Translations under genes and position numbers: made by a program
The notes under the pieces: generated by a model
What the model was told of the DNA's origin: nothing
Database searches by the model: none
Seen by the model: only the letters and a program-made list of their open reading frames with translations
Source of the DNA: Gimesia sp.
GTDB taxonomy: Bacteria > Planctomycetota > Planctomycetia > Planctomycetales > Planctomycetaceae
Assembly: GCA_002706765.1 (NCBI GenBank)
Contig: PAJV01000039.1
Location: forward strand, 32,924-96,923
Reading direction: 5' to 3'
DNA length: 64,000 nt
Shown here: in pieces, positions 10,501 through 17,736 of the stretch
Numbering within the stretch: position 1 is the first letter of the stretch
How the letters are laid out: each line of letters begins with the position of its first letter

Positions 10501-10925
10501 ATGGAGTTTTCCAGTGCCGACACGGGGACAGCGTCTTGAACTGGTCTGACAGATTCAACATGATTTCGTGTAGGCAGAGCATTCGTCTCGGGATTGGAGA
10601 TGGTAGAAGGATCAGTAAGAGGTAGTCCGGTAGGCTGCACTGCTGCCAGAGTATCCTGAGAAGACATTAGAAGCGTAGGCGATAAATGATTTCTCCGGGG
10701 AATCGAAAACAGACTGTATCCAGTTGATTGCAGCACGGCAGTGTAGATCGGGCAAAAACTGATCAGGAATAATGCGCAACACAATAACCAGTAGCGTGCC
10801 GCCGGTGATCGCCGCAACACAAGACCAGCCAGAATCGCGACCAATGCAATGAAGCTGATCTGAATCAGAATATTGAAAGCCCAGAGGATGACCTGATCAG
10901 TGGGACTCCATGGCATAAAATTCAT
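7521..10925 (-). CDS. M56 (BlaR1-like) membrane metallopeptidase with large carboxypeptidase-regulatory-like ectodomain
   Basis: An 1134-aa membrane protein. The N-terminal third is an M56 peptidase: transmembrane segments near residues 14-38, 43-62 and 162-188, zinc motif HELAH at about 270-274, FWLHPL shortly after, and the downstream acidic ligand region REEVCDNYVL. A fourth membrane segment at about 378-400 is followed by a Thr/Lys-rich linker and some 700 residues of beta-sandwich modules (GKVIDSQGNPVEGATINVV, IDGIVRDRETGAPISARITA and others). In BlaR1 and MecR1 the C-terminal domain is a penicillin sensor and the protease inactivates the BlaI repressor; here the sensor is replaced by these modules, so the ligand is unknown. 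Its start overlaps the BlaI gene by 4 nt (ATGA), which indicates coupled translation. Confidence 0.9.
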   Translation of the reverse strand: MNFMPWSPTDQVILWAFNILIQISFIALVAILAGLVLRRSPAARYWLLCCALFLISFCPIYTAVLQSTGYSLFSIPRRNHLSPTLLMSSQDTLAAVQPTGLPLTDPSTISNPETNALPTRNHVESVRPVQDAVPVSALENSIEPAEPIFYFANTAASSQGGWLLPPVVAASLMIWCCVSLGLLIRFAVNWLRLSKLVQTAKENTSGHLAETLNQSWLALNPDHGRRLPRLLFSDQVSGPVAVGIRSPGIILPESLPEQVNAEQLRNVLIHELAHLLRGDQIVVLLQNIIRALFWLHPLVGLLNRQVAQSREEVCDNYVLSVTDASSYSLTLLTLSQLLNTPRAIPGTVGLFTSRWKLEQRVAGLLDERRSLVTRLSLRAWSLIIVLSAGLAITTASGTVSMAAAETVKSDQPVNASQKSNSTQPETPDVSVKKPTVTDKTKKNSAPTDQAFSYTGKVIDSQGNPVEGATINVVHSSAHRLNAGADIFVPTHNSLARVHTNTDGHFRVEFNDGWTRFHRDPKNQLILSGSNPGTIILATAPEHAPAWISTLDHTQGKPLQFVLRENTPPIRGQLVNQAGEGIDGLTVSLVSLWNTNEGAVDRWLQELPELRKQGLLPSYENHILQDSDQSTAGQFPVDTHVSANTPGIPSTFKTNREGRFLIPDLGKDRLAILKIKGPGIATQFIAVVTREMQLVQARPLERSDLVNATYYGADFRLVPEPDLVIDGIVRDRETGAPISARITAIRTGYRIKRPGYNNTHIRDIDLDCTTDAEGKFRIENLPRHSEVFLNVIPEGDQPYFRTPLYFAEPEGNEPVSLDVKLRRAILFRGKITDQRTGKPVPDVRFDYFPLRSNKNAIQYLRYQAPGNAVQPMRQRFKSAADGSFSLLGIPGEGIIAAQLRNPDYQTGAGLEELKDLINKNVSTLKTYDYCSITSYQTLKLVTVPPGEKEFNVELQIDRGACVPFEVVGPDGNPLTEYTINGRPDTRTKGNHSTIDGFYENQTHTIFFQHRGLHLGRAVTISGVPEDGLVQKVQLEPMGTVKGQLTTEKGIPLTGSRIELLRRAIPGTDSAPNHDIIRVEKSFQCEPDGDFEFHNLLVGAEYSLFSVLGSYHLPERIKVKPGETIELGVIKVPEKK

Positions 10926-11341
10926 GGCTGGTTCTTCCTCCGATTTTCCGACTGTTTTTGTTTCGACTCTGCCTGTTCAATCATGGTACGTATCCGTTCT
11001 GTTTCGGCAGCAGTCAGGCCGCGGTATTCTATTAATGCCGTGACCAGATCCTCCGGGGAACCAGCAAAAAGCCGGTCCACCATCTGGCTGACGCGCATGC
11101 CGAGTGAAGCAGTTTTGGGACGTGCCGCCGAGTACACAAAGGTGCGACCCTGCGTTCGATGTTGCAGCCAGCCCCGCTCTTCGAGTCGCACCATCATGGT
11201 CAGCACAGTGTTTCTTGCCAGATTCCGTTTTGGTTCAAGGAGATCCCGTACCTCAGTGACAGTGACTTCACCTGAGGCCCAGACAATTTCCATGAGTTCT
11301 CGTTGTGCTGTGGTAAGTGGAGAAGTGTCGAGAGAGGTCAT
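10922..11341 (-). CDS. BlaI/MecI/CopY family repressor
   Basis: A 139-aa winged-helix repressor. LTTAQRELMEIVWASGEVTV opens the DNA-binding domain, NTVLTMMVRLEERGWLQ is the recognition helix and wing region, and the C-terminal part (LVTALIEYRGLTAAETERIR) is the dimerisation and proteolysis region. It is co-transcribed with the downstream M56 gene, so the pair forms a BlaI/BlaR1-type signalling unit in which the membrane protease is expected to relieve repression. Two BlaI-type operator sites lie just upstream of the start, consistent with autoregulation. The C-terminus has a charged tail (AESKQKQSENRRKNQ). Confidence 0.93.
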   Translation of the reverse strand: MTSLDTSPLTTAQRELMEIVWASGEVTVTEVRDLLEPKRNLARNTVLTMMVRLEERGWLQHRTQGRTFVYSAARPKTASLGMRVSQMVDRLFAGSPEDLVTALIEYRGLTAAETERIRTMIEQAESKQKQSENRRKNQP

Positions 11342-11393
11342 ACTGGTTATTCCAGATCGATTCAGGTTCGTTAAATCATTCTAATTTTTGCGA

Positions 11394-11429
11394 CTACAGT
11401 CAGTAGGCATTATGACTACATCGTGTAGT
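11394..11429. promoter_or_regulatory. BlaI-type twin operator
   Basis: A perfect palindrome ACTACA-TCG-TGTAGT (11415-11429) and a weaker site CTAC-N5-GTAG (11394-11406), with centres about 22 bp (two helical turns) apart, lie directly upstream of the BlaI gene start at 11341. The TACA/TGTA core agrees with known BlaI/MecI operators. The arrangement implies cooperative, autoregulatory binding. Confidence 0.7.
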
Positions 11430-11771
11430 TAATTCAAGGATTTTCTTTAGATCTATGTATTTAAATTTCGAATGGATGTATGTGGCGACTGGCACAAGAC
11501 GGCTCGGCTTGCGTGGGCTGGGGTGAATAGGTTGTTCTGATGGGGTGGCTTGAGGTGATCACGGGGTATCACGGTTTAAAACGCATCTGAATTGACCACA
11601 TCAAACGGCAAGTTGCTGTAAAGCTGTTGAAGTGTGACGGACGATATACAGGGTATTCATTGAGATTCGATTTGTGGTCACTTTGATCACAGTTTTCCGT
11701 GCGTGCTTCGCGGAACAGAACGAATACCTGCCGTTAACTCTCTATCGATACGATTTGAGTGATATTGTCCG
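11430..11771. other. Divergent intergenic region with a palindrome at 11673-11691
   Basis: It separates the leftward BlaI/M56 unit from the rightward metal-type cluster. Apart from the BlaI operators it holds TGTGGTCA-CTT-TGATCACA (11673-11691), an imperfect palindrome about 80 bp upstream of the gene at 11772 that could be an operator. A direct repeat of ATCACGG lies at about 11559-11573. No gene is seen. Confidence 0.4.
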
Positions 11772-12164
11772 ATGAAAGTGCTGCGTCTGTTTTTGATCGC
11801 CCTGATACTGCAACCGTGCCCCGTCTGCTGGGGACATGGGGTGTCTGCGATCAGCGAACTGGCACATAAGGAATCGGAGCAGGCAAGTGGTGTGACGATT
11901 CGTCCCGCGTGCTGTTCCCATGAATGTCATCTGCACGATCACCCTGACTCAACAGCACACGATGAGCAGCATGATTGCCCCTGTGTCTGCCATATTTCTG
12001 ATCTCGTATTTGCACAAACTACACCCGCCGTGAATCTCCGCAGCATGACCACCACCCACAGCATGTTGATCGTCGAGGATCAGACACCGGGCCGCATGGC
12101 CGTTTTCAATACCACCGCCATCGATACTTCACAAGCTGCGATCATAGCACCATTGCGCTTATAG
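11772..12164 (+). CDS. Small exported Cys/His-rich protein, function unknown
   Basis: A 130-aa protein starting with a signal peptide (MKVLRLFLIALILQPCPVCWG). The middle is strikingly rich in Cys and His: RPACCSHECHLHDHPDS, then HDEQHDCPCVCHI. This suggests soft-metal (Cu, Zn or Ni) binding in the periplasm, but I recognise no named family. The remainder is polar with a TTTHSM segment. No strong ribosome site is visible. It precedes the thioredoxin-like and ABC-transporter genes on the same strand with a 193-nt gap, so a shared metal-related role is plausible but inferred. Confidence 0.65.
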   Translation: MKVLRLFLIALILQPCPVCWGHGVSAISELAHKESEQASGVTIRPACCSHECHLHDHPDSTAHDEQHDCPCVCHISDLVFAQTTPAVNLRSMTTTHSMLIVEDQTPGRMAVFNTTAIDTSQAAIIAPLRL

Positions 12165-12357
12165 ATTTTCTTCTCGGGCCCGCTGGTCCCGCTTCGGAAT
12201 TCAGCCTGCTGTCCTGCCACTGGTATGAGGATTGCGTGAGACAGCCATTCCGATCCGTTTTGTTCCGCGACAGTCAGTCTCCTTATGAGAATGCCACTCC
12301 GGAACTTCCATTTGAAATAAATACAAATCATTAATACAAAACCAGGGGAACTTTAAC

Positions 12358-13149
12358 ATGTTCACACGTTCGAATTTCAGTTCGTTGAAAAATAATCGAC
12401 TGCAGTTGTGTATGGTCTGTGCTTTTGTGATGGCGTTGTCGTCGGTCAGTTCAGCTGAGGAAGTACAAAAGATCGCATCGCTCAGTAAAGTCGAAACCTC
12501 CAGGGCCGCGGCAGCGAAGGAGAACAAATATACTTTCATCATGTTCTGGAAAAACCAGGACGATGCCACCAAGGCCATGTGGAGTACCCTGCAGCAGAAT
12601 CTGTCAGGCAAAAACGACACGACCACATTTGTCGCCGTGAATACCAGCGATCCTGCGGAAGCGAAGATTGTCGAAGAGTACGGCGTTTCCCGCGCGCCGA
12701 TGCCGTTAACCCTGGCGGTAGCACCCAATGGTGCGATCACCGGTTCTTTTGTCAAACAGATCAATGCCGACTACATTCAGCAGTCGTTCGTGTCTCCCGC
12801 CAAGTGCCGCTGCATGAAGACACTGCAGAGCCGCAAAATGGTCCTGCTGTGTGTGAATCCGGGTTCCGGTTCAGAACTGCCTCAAGGCGTGAAAGACTTC
12901 AAGTCCGTTCCCTGCTATCAGAATGTGGTGGAAGTGGTCAACGTCTCACAGGCAGAAGCCGGGGAAGCTGACTTTCTGAAAGAACTCGAAGTACCACAGG
13001 ATGGACAGAATACCAAAGTTGTATTCATGGCACCTCCCGGCGTGATGGTGGGTATGTACAACGGAAGTGTGACGAGCGAGCAACTGATTGCCGAACTGAA
13101 AAAGGCCGGTAAAAGCTGTGGCGTCGACGGCTGTAAACACTGTAAATAA
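12358..13149 (+). CDS. Exported thioredoxin-like protein with C-terminal Cys motif
   Basis: A 263-aa exported protein with AGGGGAA about 9 nt before the ATG. A signal peptide spans about residues 15-33. The first domain has a thioredoxin-like layout (YTFIMFWKNQDDATKAMW, TFVAVNTSDPAEAKIVEEYG, then RAPMPLTLAVAPNGAITGSF, the cis-Pro region) but lacks the usual CXXC at the active-site position. A CRCMK motif follows the first domain, and the protein ends CGVDGCKHCK, a likely metal or thiol site. A second similar alpha/beta half follows the CRC motif. It is first in a tight unit with the permease and ATPase genes (29- and 3-nt gaps). Its role could be metal or thiol delivery to that transporter, which is inference. 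Confidence 0.7.
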   Translation: MFTRSNFSSLKNNRLQLCMVCAFVMALSSVSSAEEVQKIASLSKVETSRAAAAKENKYTFIMFWKNQDDATKAMWSTLQQNLSGKNDTTTFVAVNTSDPAEAKIVEEYGVSRAPMPLTLAVAPNGAITGSFVKQINADYIQQSFVSPAKCRCMKTLQSRKMVLLCVNPGSGSELPQGVKDFKSVPCYQNVVEVVNVSQAEAGEADFLKELEVPQDGQNTKVVFMAPPGVMVGMYNGSVTSEQLIAELKKAGKSCGVDGCKHCK

Positions 13150-13178
13150 TTCGTCTCATTTTTAAAGGGGGCTGTCTC

Positions 13179-14396
13179 ATGACAATGAGATCAATTATCT
13201 GGAAAGAACTGCGCGAGCGACCGACCGCGTTGATTGCCAGTCTGCTGGCGATCATGTTGAGCGTCACCGCATTAGTGGCGATCCGCAATGTGACGATTTT
13301 CTCCGAGAAAGAAGTCGCCGGCAAGCTCGATAAACTGGGAGCCAATGTGCTTATTCTGCCCAAAGGCGTCACACTGCAGGATTATTATACCGCCGACATG
13401 CACGCGGAAACGATCCCGGAAGAACATGTCGCGGAACTGGCACTTGCCGGGCTGACTGGCGTGGAAGCGCTTTCGCCCAAGCTGTGTGTGCCCACGGAGA
13501 TTAACGGTAAAAATGTCATTCTCACAGGCATTCTGCCTCAGGCCGAGATTCAGAAAATGGCCGCCTGGCAGGGGGGCATGATTTTTAAAAAGCACGAAGG
13601 CTGTAAAGCGAAGATCAATGTGATCGATGAAAACCAGGATGCCCCGGAAGCTTTGGCAGAAAGACGCGCATTACAGAACCTGAATGAGAACGAGGTCATT
13701 CTCGGCTCAGACTATGCCGCCAGTAATGGACTGGCCGCCGGCGATACCCTGGAACTGCTGGGCGAAAAGTTTGAGGTCCTGACGACACTGCCGTCGACGG
13801 GAACTGTCGACGACAGTCGCGTCTTCGCACACCTGCATACAGTGCAGCGTCTGTCGAAATCAGGAGAAGTCGTTAACATCATCGAAGTCATGGGCTGCTG
13901 TGAAGATGTCGCCAACGGCCTGGTAGGCGATCTGCAGGCGCTGCTGCCGGGCACGAAGGTGGTGACGATTGCGAATGTAGTGGAAACCCAGGTTTCCATT
14001 AATCGCATGATGACCAATCTGTCGTACCTGTTCCTGGCGATTCTGATCGCGGTCGGCGGTGCGAGCATGGCCAGTGCCAGCTTTGCTAACGTGATGGAAC
14101 GTCGACGCGAAATCGGTACTCTGATGGCCCTGGGCGCCACACCCCGCTTTGTCACGCAACTCTTCCTGGCCAAAGCGGCCCTGCTGGGGTTGGCAGGCGG
14201 TATTACCGGTTACATTGCCGGCAGCGTACTGGCCATCTTCCTCGGGCCGGCATTTGCCGATGTCTCGGTTCTGCCCGTTCCCAGTCTGGCATTCATCTCT
14301 GCGGCGATTGCCGTGCTGGTGACGATTGCCGCCAGTTATATACCCGCACGACAGGCAGCGAAACTCGATCCCTGTATGTGCTTCAAGGAGGTTTGA
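13179..14396 (+). CDS. MacB/FtsX-type ABC transporter permease
   Basis: A 405-aa permease with a strong AAGGGGGC ribosome site. There is one membrane helix near residues 15-36 (LIASLLAIMLSVTALVAI), a long periplasmic MacB-like core (about 40-270), and three C-terminal helices including the FtsX signature region (GGASMASASFANVMERRREI, then GTLMALGATPRFVTQLFLAK). The periplasmic domain has several Cys (CVPTEINGKN, HEGCKAKIN, MGCCEDVANG). Such permeases act as mechanotransmitters rather than classic importers. It pairs with the ATPase gene 3 nt downstream. Confidence 0.88.
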   Translation: MTMRSIIWKELRERPTALIASLLAIMLSVTALVAIRNVTIFSEKEVAGKLDKLGANVLILPKGVTLQDYYTADMHAETIPEEHVAELALAGLTGVEALSPKLCVPTEINGKNVILTGILPQAEIQKMAAWQGGMIFKKHEGCKAKINVIDENQDAPEALAERRALQNLNENEVILGSDYAASNGLAAGDTLELLGEKFEVLTTLPSTGTVDDSRVFAHLHTVQRLSKSGEVVNIIEVMGCCEDVANGLVGDLQALLPGTKVVTIANVVETQVSINRMMTNLSYLFLAILIAVGGASMASASFANVMERRREIGTLMALGATPRFVTQLFLAKAALLGLAGGITGYIAGSVLAIFLGPAFADVSVLPVPSLAFISAAIAVLVTIAASYIPARQAAKLDPCMCFKEV

Positions 14397-14399
14397 TCC

Positions 14400-15092
14400 A
14401 TGCTCACGTTAGAAGCAGTTCGCAAAGTATATCGCAAAAAACAGGACGAAGTCGTCGCCCTCGATTCGACCAGCCTGGAAATTGCGCGGGGCGACTTTAT
14501 CGCCATCATCGGGCCCAGTGGCAGTGGAAAAACAACACTGCTCTCCATGCTGGGAGCAATGTCCGCTCCCACGGAAGGACGGATTCTGCTGGACGGGGAG
14601 TCAATCTACGATCTGCCCGTCAATCTGCGCGCGGAAGTCAGGCAAAATAAGATTGGCTTTGTGTTTCAGACGTTCAATCTGATTCCTTATCTCACGGCGA
14701 TCGAAAACGTACAGGTCCCGATGCTGCTGGCGAAAAAACATCGCGGCGAGCAGCAGGAGAAAGCAGCAGCGCTGCTCAGAAAAGTCGGCCTGCAGGATCG
14801 TCTGCAGCATAAGCCGGCAGAGTTGAGTGTGGGGCAGCAGCAGCGCGTCGCTCTGGCGCGCATGCTGGCCAACGATCCGTCGATCATTCTGGCCGACGAA
14901 CCCACAGGCAACCTCGACCCGGATACCAAAGATCAGGTGATGGAGTTTCTGACCCAGTTCAATGAAGAAGGGCGTACGATTATCATGGTGACCCATGATC
15001 TGTCCGCCGCCAGCTGTGCCAGAAAAACACTGACACTCTCAGAAGGAACGATCTGCGATACGCAGCAGAAGCAGTTATTGAAGACGGCGTAA
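14400..15092 (+). CDS. ABC transporter ATP-binding protein (LolD/MacB type)
   Basis: A 230-aa nucleotide-binding subunit with Walker [13 protein letters not shown]-loop [11 protein letters not shown], signature [15 protein letters not shown], Walker [13 protein letters not shown] and H-loop TH (IMVTHDLS). It is the energising partner of the permease just upstream; a perfect AAGGAGG ribosome site lies inside the last codons of the permease gene. The subfamily serves lipoprotein-release, macrolide and FtsX-like systems. The exported Cys-rich neighbours point to an envelope metal or thiol function, which is inferred. The unit ends in a strong terminator. Confidence 0.93.
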   Translation: MLTLEAVRKVYRKKQDEVVALDSTSLEIARGDFIAIIGPSGSGKTTLLSMLGAMSAPTEGRILLDGESIYDLPVNLRAEVRQNKIGFVFQTFNLIPYLTAIENVQVPMLLAKKHRGEQQEKAAALLRKVGLQDRLQHKPAELSVGQQQRVALARMLANDPSIILADEPTGNLDPDTKDQVMEFLTQFNEEGRTIIMVTHDLSAASCARKTLTLSEGTICDTQQKQLLKTA

Positions 15093-15115
15093 ATCGCTTC
15101 TGATTTCAATCGACT

Positions 15116-15153
15116 CCGGGCTGGTTCAGATTGTTGAGCCAGCCCGGTTTTTT
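15116..15153 (+). terminator. Intrinsic terminator of the ABC cluster
   Basis: CCGGGCTGG (15116-15124) pairs with CCAGCCCGG (15139-15147), extended inward by further pairs, and is followed directly by T6 (15148-15153). A textbook rho-independent terminator. Confidence 0.9.
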
Positions 15154-15182
15154 ATTTGCCTGAAAGAAATGAATCTGGATGA

Positions 15183-17309
15183 TCATTCCTCTTTCGGCTC
15201 TTCTTTCTTCATGAGTGCTTCGTGTGAAATGACACACTGATAGAACTTCTGCCGTTTCAATGAACGTTCGAGTGCACCCCGATTGAATGGTCCTGTAGTC
15301 TCAAATGAGAATTCTTTATCACCTTCATTGAACTTCAGTGTTTTAAGATCAATCCAGGAAAATCCGTCGAGCGCATCCCGTGCACTGGACAGTGGTTTCC
15401 CTTTGGATCCTCCTCCAAACAGGCCGTACTTGACTGTCACTTTCACGTTTTCCTTTATGGGAGCAGGATCGGCTGTTCGTCTGGCAGTCATTCCAGGTTG
15501 CAGCGGATTCCCTTTTCCATTCGATGCAGGCAGGGTTGTACTCAGATACTTACACTCCAGCATTATCGCGGATAATACATTGATGATATATTCAATTTCT
15601 TTGGATTCATTTCCGCCGACGCGTACTTTAAAGTTCAATATCCCGTGCTCAAAGTCCATCTGCAGTGTATGAGGAATATAACCATCCACTCCACACAGAT
15701 TCATATTTGCTGAATGCATCTTCTCGATTTCGTCATACTCGGGGAGAGGCTGACCGCTGTCGACAAAACTGAAATACATGGTTTTTTCATAGGATTCCGG
15801 GTCATATTCAAAATCATCCACTGAAATCGGTTCATCTGCAACAAGAACACCCAGGGAGTCAATTTCATTCACCATTTTAATCAGGTCAGCCGGCGGGACA
15901 CGATCTATGAGAAAAGCTAACTCCATTGTGTCAAAATTAATGCTCACTGATTTTTTGAAATAACCGGGCAGACCACCATCGATTTTGTAATCGAGATCAG
16001 AATGAATATTTTGCAGTGTATTCACATCTGATACGTTTCCGCGATAAAAGGGATTGGTGAGTAATTCTTCGGCATTCGTGATTTTCAAAACAACCCGTTT
16101 CATAGGTCTGTTAGGAGTCCAGAATACCGGTCCGGGAGGTTCAATCGATATGGGGGTGTTTGAGAGTTGCAGTTTCACCAGTAACTCTTTATTGAGTTGT
16201 TCTGTGAATCTGATATCGGGAATATGATCAAGCTGAAAAGTAGCGGTCTTTTTTAGCAGATCGACGTCGAGGGTGTCTTGGATATACCCTGTCGATTTTG
16301 TCTCCAGATAACTTTGCAGACTTGATATCAAAGCAGTTCGCCAGAATGTATAGGAGTGCGAATTTTGAATTTGTCTGTTTTCAAAATCATCGATGGAGGT
16401 AATCTGGTAAGTCACCTGAGACGGATTGAGCTGCTGCTCGGTTCTTAATTCGATTATTCGATATGGCATCGCGCTAATTGCGACGGGTAGTTCATAGAGG
16501 TTGTTGATCTGAATTCCCAGGTTAGAACTGGGATATGTGATGACTTGGAATATCATTCTTCGATATTTCAGGTTCAACTTAAGTGAGTCAGGCACATATT
16601 CGGGCACCTCACTTTTAAAGCGTTCGTTTAAGATCAGACGCAGCGCTTCCGAACCGATCTGAAAATTCTGGTCCACCTGTGACTGATATTCAGGACTGAC
16701 TTTGAGAAGGAAATAGTGCAGTTCCTGTTTCACCAGAGAATTTTCGCCTGATTCTGCTGCCAGTGTTTCACGGAGCGTTTTATCCAGCGGAGCGATTGTC
16801 ACATGCTGATAACAGACCTCATTTATCTTTCGTACCAGGTCACTGACATCTTCCGAAGTTAATCGGAGCGTGAGCCTGTTTTGTCTCAAATCGACGCGTA
16901 CCGAACCAGGCTGATAAAAACCGAAGTTTTTCTGTAATGTTGAATCCAGTGATCGTTGTGCTGAATTGGCAGCCAGGTCGAAGTTCTTCTCTGACTTTTC
17001 CAGAAACTGTTTCACATTTTTATGTAATGCCACAATCTTAAACACCAGTTCAGTCGAATTGCTGGTCGACGGCGTGGCAGGAGGATTGGCATAACTGGAG
17101 ATTTTCGGAGTCCGACGTTCCGTCGTACTGCGGGGCACAGTATCACGATTCCCGGATTCCTGACCTGTTGAGGAATTAATTTCGTGGAGTGGGATCAATT
17201 TCTGTTTTTCCGAGGGAGACGAACTGCCACAGGCAGTAGCCAGGCAGAGACACAGTCCCAGCAGGAACCAGGAGTTGATAAAAGACAACCAGCGTTTGTT
17301 GTCTGTCAT
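15183..17309 (-). CDS. Large lipoprotein made of about six degenerate alpha/beta modules
   Basis: A 708-aa predicted lipoprotein of no family I recognise. ATG at 17309 is preferred because the signal sequence begins there (NKRWLSFINSWFLLGLCLC) and ends in the lipobox LATAC; the frame is open to 17372. After a Ser/Thr/Pro-rich linker I see six related modules of about 80-95 residues. Each starts with a strand such as LVFKIVAL, LHYFLLKV, VTYQITSI, VVLKITNA, TMYFSFVD or VKVTVKYG, then a helix, then a strand pair such as SVRVDLRQNRLTLRL, SLKLNLKYRRMIFQV, TLDVDLLKKTATFQL, SVSINFDTMELAFLI or TLQMDFEHGILNFKV, then a helix. This beta-alpha-beta-beta-alpha-beta order resembles a ferredoxin-like fold (as in HMA domains). 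The modules lack CXXC, so metal binding is not implied. Confidence 0.75.
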   Translation of the reverse strand: MTDNKRWLSFINSWFLLGLCLCLATACGSSSPSEKQKLIPLHEINSSTGQESGNRDTVPRSTTERRTPKISSYANPPATPSTSNSTELVFKIVALHKNVKQFLEKSEKNFDLAANSAQRSLDSTLQKNFGFYQPGSVRVDLRQNRLTLRLTSEDVSDLVRKINEVCYQHVTIAPLDKTLRETLAAESGENSLVKQELHYFLLKVSPEYQSQVDQNFQIGSEALRLILNERFKSEVPEYVPDSLKLNLKYRRMIFQVITYPSSNLGIQINNLYELPVAISAMPYRIIELRTEQQLNPSQVTYQITSIDDFENRQIQNSHSYTFWRTALISSLQSYLETKSTGYIQDTLDVDLLKKTATFQLDHIPDIRFTEQLNKELLVKLQLSNTPISIEPPGPVFWTPNRPMKRVVLKITNAEELLTNPFYRGNVSDVNTLQNIHSDLDYKIDGGLPGYFKKSVSINFDTMELAFLIDRVPPADLIKMVNEIDSLGVLVADEPISVDDFEYDPESYEKTMYFSFVDSGQPLPEYDEIEKMHSANMNLCGVDGYIPHTLQMDFEHGILNFKVRVGGNESKEIEYIINVLSAIMLECKYLSTTLPASNGKGNPLQPGMTARRTADPAPIKENVKVTVKYGLFGGGSKGKPLSSARDALDGFSWIDLKTLKFNEGDKEFSFETTGPFNRGALERSLKRQKFYQCVISHEALMKKEEPKEE

Positions 17310-17416
17310 GTTCTGTTTCACAAAACCTGTTTGATCAGTCGCAGAATCAGAAATTACGAATGGATGAATCATGGCGAACCCGGTGGTAAAACTATTCTGG
17401 TGTGAACCATAAGACG

Positions 17417-17485
17417 GTGTCCAGTTTTACTGTAGCGTCTCCAGGAGAATTTGAACCGAGTAAAGTTGATTGGGAGACGCTATGG
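17417..17485 (-). repeat. 69-bp dispersed repeat, copy A
   Basis: The reverse complement of 17417-17485 matches 39268-39336 over the same 69-bp length, with about 11-12 differences concentrated in the middle. Both copies share CCATAGCGTCT at one end and GGAGACGCTACAGTAAAACT plus GGACAC at the other. TAGCGTCT/AGACGCTA form an inverted repeat within the unit. It looks like a small mobile-element end or MITE-like element. Copy A lies about 110 bp upstream of the six-module lipoprotein gene. Confidence 0.7.
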
Positions 17486-17736
17486 TGAAATGTGACGCCC
17501 TATAGATTAAATTGATCATTAACTGTAAACAAGATTAGCTATCCGCTATTTATCACAATTTCATCCAGGTTCTCCGGATAATCCTCCCCGGCACCGAGGG
17601 CTTGTGCTGATAGTGTTAAGCGATGAAACAGCTTGCACTTGGATGTCAATTCCCTTTCCCTGAGGCTGTCAAAATGAATAAGATCGCGGTACCATGGAAC
17701 GCCAGAATATTCTCACGACACTCAAGGCGAGACAGG
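17486..17736. other. Intergenic, upstream of the MntR-like gene
   Basis: A/T-rich stretch with no gene. The metalloregulator promoter should be here; I see no clear palindromic metal box. The reading frame of the regulator is open upstream to 17623, but that part has no ribosome site. Confidence 0.35.

Noticed and set aside
12358-13149. Calling the protein a classical thioredoxin or disulfide oxidoreductase
   Set aside because: The expected CXXC at the active-site position is absent; Cys pairs occur only in CRCMK and the C-terminal CGVDGCKHCK.
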